A program made the translations under genes and the position numbers. From Macrostomum hystrix (Eukaryota > Platyhelminthes > Macrostomidae): a stretch of 64,000 bases of DNA. The notes under the pieces are model-generated. The model was given only the letters and a program-made list of their open reading frames with translations. It had not been told where the DNA came from and did no database searches. The stretch spans positions 4,503,001 through 4,567,000 of the forward strand of contig CATNEN010000025.1 in assembly GCA_950097015.1 (NCBI GenBank). Direction: 5' to 3'. Shown piece by piece: positions 22,101-40,400 of the stretch (positions are counted from its first letter, which is position 1; every line of letters starts with the position of its first letter).

Positions 22101-25100
22101 GGGAAGAGAGAGATAAGGAGAGAGAGGGAGTTAGGTGAAGAGAGAGATAAGGAGAGAGAGGGAGTTAGGGGAAGAGAGAGATAAGGAGAGAGAGGGAGTT
22201 AGGGGAAGAGAGAGATAAGGAGAGAGAGGGAGTTAGGGGAAGAGAGAGATAAGGAGAGAGAGGGAGTTAGGTGAAGAGAGAGATAAGGAGAGAGAGGGAG
22301 TTAGGGGAAGAGAGAGATAAGGAGAGAGAGGGAGTTAGGGGAAGAGAGAGATAAGGAGAGAGAGGGAGTTAGGTGAAGAGAGAGATAAGGAGAGAGAGGG
22401 AGTTAGGGAAAGAGAGAGATAGGGAGAGAGACGGAGTTAGGGGAAGAGAGAGATAAGGAGAGAGAGGGAGTTAGGGAAAGAGAGAGATAGGGAGAGAGAC
22501 GGAGTTAGGGAAAGAGAGAGATAGGGAGAGAGACGGAGTTAGGGAAAGAGAGAGATAAGGAGAGAGAGGGAGTTAGGGAAAGAGAGAGATAAGGAGAGAG
22601 AGAGGGAGAGGCTTGTCCAAACTTTGAAGTGTGAAATTCTAATGAAAACGATTCATTAGAATCGTTAGACTCGGGCTAATAGCTGTCTGCAGCTCCATCC
22701 CCATCGTATCCGTGCCGCAACAGCAGGCTCAAGTGCCAATACTCGACCAGCCGGACTATTGCTCGGGTGCGGCAGTGACGCCGTACAACAGCCGGCCATT
22801 GTCATCGCTCATCGCAGCGGCGTCAGCATCTGCAGCACCGGCTGTGGCGCCCCGACCGCCCAGTATCTAGTATCGACGGCTCCCTCGCTGCAGCTGACTC
22901 TGCAGCCCATTCAGCAGCCGCCGCCGCCACCACCGCCGCCGCCGCCGCCACCGCCGCCTCTTCCTCCGCTGACGTCGACATCGCCAGCTTCTCCGGCGCA
23001 GTCAGCGAAGACGTCGGCGGACCAGTCGCCGCCCATTGTGGCCGAGGGCAGCAGCCTGGACACGAACCGGATCGCAGGGCAGGTGCGCGACCTCCTCAGC
23101 TCGCACGGCATCGGGCAGCGGCTGTTCGCCAGACACGTGCTCGGCCTTTCGCAGGGCACCGTCTCAGAGCTGCTGAGCAAGCCGAAGCCATGGGAGAAGC
23201 TGACGGAGAAGGGCCGCGAGAGCTACAGGAAGATGAGCGGCTGGGCAGCCAGCTCGGACAATGTGGCCTCGCTCAAGGCGTTGAGTCCGCCAAAGAAGGC
23301 GGCGCCAACTGGTTGGTTGCCATGGAAACAGCCAAGATTAGTTTTTGAAAGTAGAAAGGCCAATCGCCATGAAAATCCTGAGCAAATTTTCCGCTCTATT
23401 GAATGAAACAACTTCCAGAATCACAAAACATCGGCATCGTCAAGATATTCAACGATTCTCGTCGGGGTGTCTGGTGGCAAAAAACACGAATATCGGCATA
23501 ATTTTCTGCTCTCCGACAAGAATCGCTGCTGAATATCTCGACGATGGCGATGTTTTGTGATTCTGGGGAATCAGGGGGAAAAATAGCGTGGTTGCATCAT
23601 CTAAACCCATTTGGGCCACACACTGCAGCTGCTGAGCTGTGTACTGCTGTTCAGTCCATGGACCGATGCACCCACACAAAATCAAGGTTGATGCATTTTT
23701 TCATTGGGCATTCCCCTGAGCACAGACTCACATGTCCTTTGTAACTAAAACTCTAATGAGTCACCATGCAACAATCATTTTCATACTCAATATTTATTGC
23801 AGTCTCCATGGCAACACCAACCACGCCAGGTTCTCCTCAATCGTCACCGCTCTCTCCTCCGCCGCCTTTGCTGCCGCAGTCGCAGATTCAGCCACAGCCA
23901 CAGCCACAGCCACAGCCACAGCCACTGACACAGCCACAGCAGCAGCAGCAGCAGCAGCAGCAAGCAACAGTTCAGACGTCGCCTTCGTCAGTAATTTTTG
24001 TCAGCGGAGGCGCCGGACAGCCAGCGGGCACTCGGGAGGCCGCTGAGACCGAGGAGAAAATCTGCCGAATCCTTCGAGAAGCCAAGGCTGCCATGGAAGG
24101 AGCCGCTGCCGCAGCCGCAGCCGCTGCTTCAACGACCTCAACGCCGACGACAACAACATCGGCACTCAGTGTGACATCAGCTTCAACGGATGACATTGGC
24201 ACAGCGACAACGACAATAATTGCCCGTCAGCAGCAGCAGCAGGTTTGCCTTGTTGCAAAGAAATCAGTGCCCCAGTCCACCTCAGCGCCAATTCAGCAGC
24301 AGCAGCATCAGCCACTGACTGAGAACCAAGCAGCCAGTTGCATCACGACAGTGAAACGGCTGATAGAGACAACATCGGACGATGCCAATATTACCAAAGG
24401 AATTGTGAGGAGAATCTACTACGAACAATTAATAAAGGCGCTTGCGCAGGTGAGAAAACTCATGTCGGCAACTAGCTACTATCAGTAGGGTAATGCGGAG
24501 AAAAACAGAATGAAAATTATATTCGAATGTTTCCAGGCCGAGAGCTCGCCTGTCCCAGTGGGCGACGCGGCTGCCGCCACAGTTGAGAAGCTTCGCTGTG
24601 AGATTCGCGAATTGGAAGCCGCCCATCCGGAGCTCAAGGAGACCAAGCGGCTGAACTCAACGGCTGCCGGTGCCACCGCTGCGCCGAAGCCTCTACTGCA
24701 TCAGCAGCCGCAGCAGCAGCAGCCCGTGATTCTTCAGCAGACAAGGCCAACAATCTCATTGATTGCTCCAAAGTCGGAGCCGCGACTTGCCACGCCGCTA
24801 GCGTCGTCTGCGTCAAGCGCATCCGGGATGTCGGTGCCAGCAGCCCGACTGACGGCCAGCCCGCCTGTCACCGAGGCCGCGAGAGTCATCGACACCGAAG
24901 ACCTAGTCCGCCGGATCAAGGAGGTGCTGGGCCAGCATTCGATCAGCCAGCGACTGTTTGGAGAGCACGTAAGAGCCGAGATAATTATTAGCGCTGAGAA
25001 ACACGATCAATCAACCAATCTGTCAATCAATCAATCAATCTGTCAGTCAGGCAACCAATAATTCAATCAATCAATCAATTAATTAATTAATCAATCAATC

Positions 25101-26939
25101 AATCAATCAACCAATCAACCAACCAATCAACCAATCAACCAATCAATCATCAGTCGATCAATCAATCAAATAATCAATCAATCAATCAGTCAATCAATCA
25201 ATCAATCTGTCTGTCATTCAGCCAATAAATAATTCAATCGGTTCAGTTTCGCTATAAAAATATAAAAACTGTGAGTTTGACAGAATTCTCAATCAACTCA
25301 ACAACTTATCCAGGTGCTCGGCCTGAGTCAGGGCTCAGTGAGCGACCTACTGGCTCGACCCAAGCCGTGGTCTGTCCTGACCCAGAAAGGTCGGGAGCCG
25401 TTCACCCGGATGCGACGGTTCCTGGACGAGCCTGGCTCGGTGGGCCGGCTTCTGGCGGCGGTCAGCGCCACGGCCCAGGCGCCGCCGATGCCTGCCGGAG
25501 GCAGCTTCGCGACGGAGTCGACTTTGGCAACATCGGTGTCGGCGATTTCGTCTGCCAACTCGACGGAATCGATGGACGGATGCGCTGAGGCGGGCGACAT
25601 CGACACGCTGGAACTGAGCAGGATAGCTTTGCAGGTGAGCAACTGTCAGAGTGACTGCGAGAGTGACTGTCAGAGTGACTGTCAGAGTGACTGGCAGAGT
25701 GACTGTCAGAGTGACTGTCAGAGTGACTGTCAGAGTGACTGTCAGAGTGACTGTCAGATTGACAAATAGGGGGACTAAAGTGCTTTCAGAGCAGCAGCAG
25801 CAGATCATTTATTCACGAAAATCTCCCCGCCCATAGCTGATGTCTCAGCTGAACATCGATGCTCAGGTTCTGGCCAGCTCTGTGCTGCAGGTCGACGAGG
25901 CCCTAGCCAGCCAGCTGCTGACTTGCCCGGAGCCCTGGGCCGAGCTGAAGATCGAGGAGGAGCGCGAGTTCTATCGAAGGCTAAACAGCTGGCTGACTGC
26001 AAACTGCTCCGCTGCAGCCAAGCAGCCACCGCCGCTTGAGCTGAGGGGTGAGCAGCCACCTTCAGGGACTGATGGAATGCACCTTCAGGGACTGATGGAA
26101 TGCACCTTCAGGGACTGATGGAATGCACCTTCAGGGACTGATTGGATGCACCTTCAGGGACTGATGGGATGCACCTTCAGGGATTGATGGAATGCACCTT
26201 CAGGGACTGATGGGCAGCACTTTCAGTGACTTCAGGGGAAGATAGGACAGTAGCTTCAGGTAGAGTTGAGAACAGTAGCATCAGGTAGAGTTGAGAACAG
26301 TAGCTTCAGGTAGAGTTGAGAACAGTAGCTTCAGGGAGAGTTGAGAACAGTAACTTTACACAAACCCAACCAATTAACTCTACAGTTGCCAGGAGGTGCG
26401 CGGCAGATTCAGCAGCCGTGTCCGACTGCAGCTCAGATGCTGCTCCACCCAAGAAGGGTCGCTACTTGTTCACCGAGTTGCAGAAAGACGCTCTGGCGAA
26501 TGCCTTCCACCGGGACCCTTATCCCTCTGCTGAGCAGGTGGAGGCTTTGGCCAATGACTTTGATTTGCCATTGAAAACTGTTTCCAATTGGTTTCACAAC
26601 CATCGGATGCGCAGTAAAACGGCAGCAGCTTCTAGACTATCGGCACCGTCGGTCGTCGATTTCTCCGTCAACGGCGGACTCGACCTTCGACTCGAACTGA
26701 AACGCCGGCGGCAAATTTTCGCGCCGACAATTTCCTCAACAACGCCAGCAGTGGAAGACGAAGTCCAAGATGAGGAGGATAATATCGACAACTATTCGGA
26801 CGAGATGTGCTCAAGTCCGCCTCCGCCACCGCCGCCTCCGCCTATCAAGGTGTCGACAACGGTGGTTGCGGCCACTGCGGCGCGTCGAAAGTCATCAAAA
26901 CCCATGAGGCTGCTGACTAACACTGCTGCAGACTCGTAG
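19152..26939 (+). CDS. CUX: CUX/Cut homeobox transcription factor, twelve exons
   Basis: A DNA-binding regulator of the Cut family. Exons are 19152-19255, 19945-19984, 20066-20128, 20219-20272, 20352-20461, 20683-20795, 22727-23311, 23803-24449, 24537-24968, 25314-25634, 25837-26047 and 26386-26939 (1077 aa, all in phase). Residues 35-130 form a coiled coil ([18 protein letters not shown]). CUT1 (about 270-350) has [20 protein letters not shown] and PKPWEKL. CUT2 (about 690-770) is split by an intron after LFGEH. CUT3 (about 817-885) is degenerate. The homeodomain (about 913-975) has [10 protein letters not shown], with the His50 typical of CUX, not the Met50 of ONECUT. PolyGln, polyPro and polyAla tracts are long. 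One acceptor is uncertain: the pair 20827/22693 is also in phase and would replace 20795/22727. The donor at 23312 is a weak GTTGGT. The long N-terminal coiled coil of vertebrate CUX1 is not seen, so upstream exons may exist. Confidence 0.92.
20488..20590 (-). mobile_element. SINE family A fragment in CUX intron 5
   Basis: GCAGCCAGCGAGGAGGCAAT and ATTCCGCTGACTTCTGAGCA match the 3' half of the copies at 34.2 and 41.5 kb. The tRNA head is missing. It fills most of the short intron between exons 20352-20461 and 20683-20795. Confidence 0.7.
20850..22615. repeat. 34-bp polypurine minisatellite in CUX intron 6
   Basis: About 49 copies of a 34-bp unit, GAGTTAGGGGAAGAGAGAGA followed by TAAGGAGAGAGAGG. 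Purines dominate the plus strand. Rare variants (AAGAAGAGTGAGG, GAGACGGAG, TAGGTGAAG) recur; the first two reappear together after about 442 bp, i.e. 13 units. Each unit has AGATAAGG, a GATA-factor consensus. The purine tract begins about 55 nt after the donor. Confidence 0.95.
23415..23570. repeat. long imperfect foldback (hairpin) in CUX intron 7
   Basis: The left arm, from CCAGAATCACAAAACATCGG (23415-23467), is almost the exact reverse complement of the right arm that ends GATGTTTTGTGATTCTGGGG (about 23511-23568). By eye the arms differ at about five positions plus a 3-nt gap over some 54 bp. A loop of about 45 nt lies between them. It could be a MITE/foldback element or a precursor of small RNAs. 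Confidence 0.8.
25011..25245. repeat. (TCAA)n microsatellite in CUX intron 9
   Basis: An imperfect AATC/TCAA tetranucleotide run with TTAA, CCAA and CTGT interruptions. It starts about 42 nt after the exon donor at 24969, inside the intron that splits CUT2. Confidence 0.9.
25645..25765. repeat. 12-bp repeat CAGAGTGACTGT in CUX intron 10
   Basis: About ten copies starting only about 10 nt after the donor at 25635. The period is a multiple of three, so the exon frame reads on through it as QSDC repeats before a stop at 25769. Retention would add an odd tail, but the good donor makes splicing more likely. Confidence 0.9.
26052..26355. repeat. 23-bp and 25-bp repeats in CUX intron 11
   Basis: About seven copies of CACCTTCAGGGACTGATGGA plus AATG, starting five nt after the donor, followed by about four copies of a second unit around AGCTTCAGGTAGAGTTGAGA. 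The second array contains CAGGTAGAG, which resembles a 5' splice site. Confidence 0.9.
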
Positions 26940-26956
26940 CTGTCACCTGTCATTTG

Positions 26957-27128
26957 TCTCTGTCTCTCTGTCTCTCTGTCTCTCTGTCTCTCTGTCTCTC
27001 TGTCTCTCTGTCTCTCTGTCTCTCTGTCTCTCTGTCTCTCTGTCTCTCTGTCTCTCTGTCTCTCTGTCTCTCTGTCTCTCTGTCTCTCTGTCTCTCTGTC
27101 TCTCTGTCTCTCTGTCTCTCTGTCTCTC
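26957..27128. repeat. (CTCTCTGT)n microsatellite in CUX 3' UTR
   Basis: About 21 copies of the octamer, starting 18 nt after the CUX stop codon. It is pyrimidine-rich on the sense strand, so the mRNA would carry a long CU tract able to bind PTB-like proteins (inference). Confidence 0.95.
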
Positions 27129-27239
27129 AATCGTTAAGCGTCTGTTGTCTCTTCGACTTTGAGCTTGTGAAACTATTGCATGTCTTTTATTCGTCGGTAC
27201 TACTAACCAGTAGCACATTCCAAATACTTTGTCGTATTC

Positions 27240-27245
27240 AATAAA
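27240..27245 (+). promoter_or_regulatory. poly(A) signal of CUX
   Basis: AATAAA about 300 nt after the CUX stop. It is the first canonical signal on the plus strand after the UTR microsatellite. Confidence 0.6.
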
Positions 27246-27730
27246 TAATCTGGTTTAGCAACACTAACTTTTCTAGACTATATCACGAGTAATCAACCAA
27301 TCAATGCTTGTGTATGCATTCTGATCCGATCGAAGTTCTGTTGTATTGTGAATTCAGCAACTTGTCCTGCTGAGTTAGTTAGTTTTACTCAGTGCTTAAA
27401 ATTAGACTCTAAGTTTTACAAATGTTATGCCGATTTCACATTACTCAAATTATAGCACATTACTATGAAAGATTAAAGTTTAGTTGAAGTATCATTGTGT
27501 AGCACTAATCAGTGATAAGTAAGACTTCTATAGGCCAATATGTACTATAATTTGTGTGCTCTCTGCTTAATATACTACCTGTCCACTTATGTACATAAAT
27601 ACAAGCTTATTAAAACACAATCTGTTCTTGTCTTCATGTTACTATACTAAGAATGTTTTGCATAACTAGTGTATAACGTCATGTAGCTGAAATGATCAAC
27701 GATTACCAGTAAATCAAATGGGTGGAAAAG

Positions 27731-27746
27731 ATTGAATTAGTAGCAA

Positions 27747-27781
<35 letters not shown>

Positions 27782-27799
27782 AATAGTAGTAGTAGTAGC

Positions 27800-27839
<40 letters not shown>

Positions 27840-27906
27840 ATAGTAGTAGTAGTAATACTAGTAGTAGTAGTAGTAGTAGTAATAGTAGTAGTAGTAGTAG
27901 TAATAC

Positions 27907-27944
<38 letters not shown>

Positions 27945-27945
27945 C
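27731..27945. repeat. (AGT)n microsatellite
   Basis: About 70 AGT triplets with AAT, CAG and ACT interruptions. Open frames read Ser, Val or Leu runs; I do not regard them as coding. Confidence 0.95.
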
Positions 27946-28395
27946 AATGCGAGAATTGCCTTTATCACTACTTTTCTTACCAATGCTACTTATGATAAGC
28001 GTACTTTTCGACGTCCTCTGCCACATCCATCGGTCACTCTGTGTGCTCACTTGTTAAGGAGCCTTATTTCTCACCTGCAGTCAGTCTGAGCAGCTACTTT
28101 GAGAAACGGCACCTAAGCAGTTCATGCATAACTTATGTAAAATAAGCGGAGGCCGGGCTGTGGCACTGGGCCAGGCGGGTAATCTCGCCTATTTTTAGCC
28201 CCACAAACTCTCATTGGCCGGTGCCGCGAGAAGTTTCACCCCACCCCAAGGAAGGCCAACAAATTCTTATTTATCCTAGCACAGAAAATAGCATCTCACA
28301 ACAGCTTAGTTCAATATCAATTCACTCGCATTAACTGATTTGCTTCAAGGCAAAACTCTGTGAGTCGGCGATCTTTCATGCAGTTTTTGGAGACT

Positions 28396-28570
28396 TTCTG
28401 CGGGAGAATTGTAGGTGGGAGAATTGTAGGTGGGAGAATCGTAGGTGGGAGAATTTTAGGTGGGAGAATCGTAGGTGGGAGAATTTTAGGTGGGAGAATT
28501 GTAGGTGGGAGAGCTTTTAGTGAGATAATTTTTGGTGGGATAATTGTTAGTGAGATGATTGCTATTGGGA
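28396..28570. repeat. 15-bp repeat GGGAGAATTGTAGGT
   Basis: About eight clean copies, then four decayed ones (GTGAGATAATTTTTGGT). It lies about 190 nt upstream of the channel start codon. Confidence 0.9.
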
Positions 28571-28758
28571 GACATGTTTTTGGGAAATCATTATAGCGTG
28601 ACGTGAAAATTGTTATCATACAAAAGTATCCTAAACAGTGTATATTTTGCATCTGCGCCCGAAAAATTTTCTAACTCAAAGGTATTAGTCGGTACACCAA
28701 TCCGCGAGGTCAACAAGAGTCAATTACGAGCTAAATTGAATAAATCGGTGCGTCTAAA

Positions 28759-35996
<7,238 letters not shown>

Positions 35997-36063
35997 CAAT
36001 ATTGTTACTATAGTTCATGGCTAGCATTGATGCTTTCTGTTCGATAATTTAATGCGGACCCTA

Positions 36064-36069
36064 AATAAA
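36064..36069 (+). promoter_or_regulatory. poly(A) signal of the channel gene
   Basis: AATAAA 68 nt after the channel stop codon, followed by a GT-rich stretch (GTGACTGTGTACGTTTCGTT). Confidence 0.7.
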
Positions 36070-36079
36070 ATTCAGTGAC

Positions 36080-37470
36080 TGTGTACGTTTCGTTGTTGAT
36101 AAATGTAATCAATATAAATGTGATTTATGAAAACTCCCAATTAACAAAATTGTGCACGCTTTAACTCTCTCTATTTTACAAGAACGCTAATAAACATGTT
36201 TTCTTAAATACACACATAGTTATGGTATTCTAATTAAGTTTCTGCTTTGAAATGTTAAGTAGCTTAAAATCTAAAAATCTTAAGACGAAACTCTAAATGT
36301 GTCTAAACCGATTTTTTAGACAACGAATGCGAAAGACAATGGGAAGAAGTTAAAAGACGCATTTCATTGAGATCCGGAAATCTAAGTATTATAATAAATA
36401 TAGTGAAATAGTGAGGGACAGAGAGCGCAATGCAATAATCAAGTAATCGCGAAATAAACACATGACAATTAAATAAAAAAATACTTCTACAAATAACAAT
36501 TATTGATACAAAAACTTTGCGTCATTTGTCGGTACGAATTCAACTTAACTTAAGGGGCAGAATTTAATTAATTTAAGTTATAGTCAGACAGACGCACAAC
36601 GCAGTCTATTTTCAAAACTCTTAATGTGTACGCAAGATATATAGATTTCCTAAAATTTTTATTTATCATGGTTATGGAAAGTTAATTATTCTTTATCCTT
36701 TACTGGTACCATTGTCATTATTTATGCCGTAAAATAGCTCGTATTAGCGTTAACAGTATACTTTTTACTGTTTAGGCCGGTTTTTATTTGAGATTGATTT
36801 GAAGTTTGTCCTAGATGTGTCCCAGATGTTACATTATAGGCAGGCTTTGTAATAATTTTCCAGAACTTTATATCGCTCACAGGATCAGAGAAAACAAGAA
36901 CCATTAGTAATACATTTGATATATCATCGGTTTAGATTACTTAACTTTTACCACTTAAAGCGTTATAGGTAATTTAATGTGGGTTGCTTGGTATAGTTTG
37001 ATAATTTTAATATTGAATGTATAAATTAGCCTTTTTAAGTCATGAGATTAAAGATTCAACTATTGGTTGTAATCAATCTTCTATCATTGTTTTGATTAGC
37101 CCATAATTAAGGCGTTTAGAATTGCAATAGGAAATGTATTTATGATTGTCTGGGCTTTCAATTAGATTTCGATTCGAATTAACTTATATTTTTCAATGGA
37201 AATTAATATCTAATATAACGTAAGTGAATCTACTTATTTTTTGCTTTAGTTAAAAAATATTCAGCTCAATTGTCTAAACCTTTAAGGACCAAGTTTGTTT
37301 GTGAAAATTTAGTTTTTGCATTTCTTTAGAATTTCTATTTTAGAATTTAAATTTCGAATTCAAATTTTTAATCTGAATTATTACCCAGAAATAATACCAA
37401 CAGAATGTGATTTAAATAATAATTATTATTTAAATGGTTGCTAAAAATAGTTTTACAGCTCCATAGCCCA
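36080..37470. other. AT-rich intergenic region before KNDC1
   Basis: No exon is recognised. There is a perfect 26-bp AT palindrome at 37410-37435, just upstream of the KNDC1 start codon. The region would be expected to hold the KNDC1 promoter, but no TATA or GC box is convincing in such AT-rich sequence. Confidence 0.5.
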
Positions 37471-37472
37471 CG

Positions 37473-40400
37473 ATGGAGCGCGGCACTCTAGTATCGTTGG
37501 AAGACCTGATCACTTCTCGGGCGGAGCCATTCAATGACAACGACCTCATAGCCCTGTGCCACTCGGCTGTCTCGGCCCTGCAGTCGCTTTCAATTCACTT
37601 CTCTCACATTGTTTCATCGTTCACTATTTCGCCAGCGTCGCTGCTGTTTAGTGAAAATGGTGAAGCTAGCTTCAACTTGCAGATTGAAGGTGAAGTATTT
37701 TTATCAGTTAATGCGTTTTTGTGTAACATTTTTTTAAATGTTGTCGGCAAACTTCAATGCCTCGAGGGCCAAAGAGTGAAACCTAAATACAACACGCAGA
37801 GAATCAGTCAGGAAATAAAAATATAACGAATAATATTCGCCGAATAATTGTAGCAAAACTGTACAGTAAAGATAAAAAGCCAAGAAAGATAATAAGAGAT
37901 TGGTAGAGAGACACTCGCCCTCATCTCTTTTAGCAAGTGGTCTCAGGTGTCAGTCTCGGTTGTGGGTTCACACAGCTCGGATTAAATTGCAAAGAGAATA
38001 GCTAATTGTTTTATTTAGAGTTTGAAAACGATGCCTGATTCAACTATGTTGGCTGTGTTGGCTTGAAAACAAGCCTAAGTAATTGAAGTCTTCGTTGATC
38101 TGTTGGGTGCAAAGGGTTTGCTGAACAAAATTAGTTTGTTGTATTAGAAAAATAATACCGAATAAATTCGATTAAATGAGAAAGAGCCCACCTCGTCCCG
38201 ACACCCACCTCACTCCAACAACCACCTTACTCCAACATCCACCTCACTCCGACACCCACCTCACCCCAACACCCACCTCACTCGAGCACCCACCTCACTC
38301 CAACACCCACCTCACTCCAGCACCCACCTCACTCCAGCACCCAACTCACTCCAACACCCAACTCACCCTGAAACCCACCTCAAATTAACACCCACCTCAC
38401 CCCAAAACCACCTTAAATCAAAACGCATCACAAACGATAACTAGTTCACTTGAGAACTACGAGCTCTGAGAAAAACCCCAACTCGGAAACGACCATCTGA
38501 GTGTATTTAATGACTGAGACCATCTTCATTATATGTTGAAAATCTTTAAAGTCTGTCAAAATCTTACCACCAAAATAAATACCTCACTTAACAAACTGTA
38601 GAGACCGATCAAGCCTTCCTGGCCCCCGAGGTGTCTCAAACAGAGAGCGGCATCTTTGCCGACGTCACCATCGATAGCGAGCTTGCCCACGTTTACTCAC
38701 TGGGCGCCTGCTTGCACTCGTGCTGTGCCGCAGAGCTGACTGGCGCCGCAGCACGGCGACTTTTTCGTCGAATGCGCGACCCTCAGCCGGTTAGACGGCC
38801 TAGCGTATCGCAGCTCCTGGCTGAGTGTCGCTCGCTGCTGCCGGACTCGCCACGACGGCTGGCAGGCATCATTGTCCGGCGACACTTGCGGCAGACCGCT
38901 GAGGTTGAGCCAGACTTTTCGGGTGAGAAAAGCCAAAACCACCTCCCTCCAATACCACTTCACTCCGACACCCACCTCACTCCGACACCCACCTCACTCC
39001 AACAACCACCTCACTCCAACACCACCTCACTCCGACAAGCACCTCACTCCAACAACCCACCTCACTCCGACACCCACCTCACTCCGACAACCACCTCACT
39101 CCGACAACCACCTCACTCCGACACCACCTCACTCCAACACCACCTCACTCCGACAACCACCTCACTCCAACAACCCACCTCACTCCGACACCCACCTCAC
39201 TCCGACACCCACCTCACTCCAACAACCCACCTCACTCCGACAACCACCTCACTCCGACACCACCTCACTTAGATACCAACATTTCTCTGACACCTACCTC
39301 ACGAGCTAAACCCACTCAATGAGGAGTAAATAATTTTGGCATCTTCAAATGAATTTCAGAACTCGACATTGATGCTATTCGTCAATCACAGGCACCGGAG
39401 CTGCCTGTAAGTGCAAAGACATCTCCGGTGCTACAATAGCCAATAGCTTTCTAGATATAAAGGTATAGTTTTCACAATAAAACTACAGGCACAACAACAA
39501 GCCACATTGAACGAGCTGGACAACTGGGCCTTCGGTTCGGGCAAAGGCGGCGTTGTGCGCTGCTCAACGGAATGCCTAGCTCTGCTGCGCGAGTTCTGCA
39601 TGGCCGCCCTGCAGTTTGACCCAGCTAGCAGCCAGCTCTGGGGTGAGTCCAATCCTGTCCCCGTGTTCTTCTACTCAACCTGTCGCTCTTAAACATCTGT
39701 CAATTGCAACCAATACAGTTCACGGTCTGTCCTTGGATAATTTCGTTCTGGACTCAACTGGCCGCTGTCGCCTACAAGACTCGAGCAGCGGTGGCCGAGG
39801 ATTCAGCGGCCAGCTGAGTCCACTGCGCTGGCTACCGCCGGAGTACTCGAGCAGCGGGCTGGCCACAGACTATGAGAAGACCGTAGCCTATGCCATCGGC
39901 GTCGCCCTGCTAAACGTCCTTGACGTTTTCGACGACGACGATGACGGCGAAGGCTACGACGACAATGGCAACGGTTTGGAAGCTAGGAGGCGCCAGGAGA
40001 CGGAGTTCGGGCCCCGTAGCCTGGACCCGGTGCTGTACTCCATTCTGGAGTCGCTGTGCCACGATCGGTCAGACAGGCGGCCCGCTCTGGCTACCGTGCG
40101 CGACTGGTGCAGCGAGCTGGAGGGCCAGTGCCCGGGTGGCGGCTATCGGCGGGTTCTGGCGGCCATGTTTGCCAGGCTGCACAGCCAGAGACAGAGCAAG
40201 CAGCGGCAGCAGCAGCAGCAGCAGCAGCCACCTCCTCTACCGGCAAGGTATTGTTAATTCCATTAGGAAAATGCTGAAGTGATTCTCTGAAATAGCTCGC
40301 TGGTAGATTTTAAACATTGTACGAGCTGCGTCTCTCGTTGGGGTCGGTATGGGCGTGATTGTGCTGACCGTGATTTCCTATTCTAAGTTTTCTAATTACT

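Larger units (their letters stand above)
27262..28758. other. intergenic between CUX and the channel gene
   Basis: AT-rich sequence, an (AGT)n microsatellite (27731-27945), a more GC-rich block at 28140-28270 with a CATTGGCC (CCAAT-type) motif, and a 15-bp GGGAGAATTGTAGGT repeat (28396-28570). The GC-rich block may belong to the channel promoter. No exon is recognised. Confidence 0.5.

Noticed and set aside
22759-23411. ONECUT assignment from a CUT domain plus homeodomain
   Set aside because: There are three CUT-domain positions and the homeodomain has His50 in WFHN. ONECUT has one CUT domain and Met50.
25805-26059. Minus-strand Ala/Arg-rich frame
   Set aside because: Antisense shadow of the CUT3 exon.
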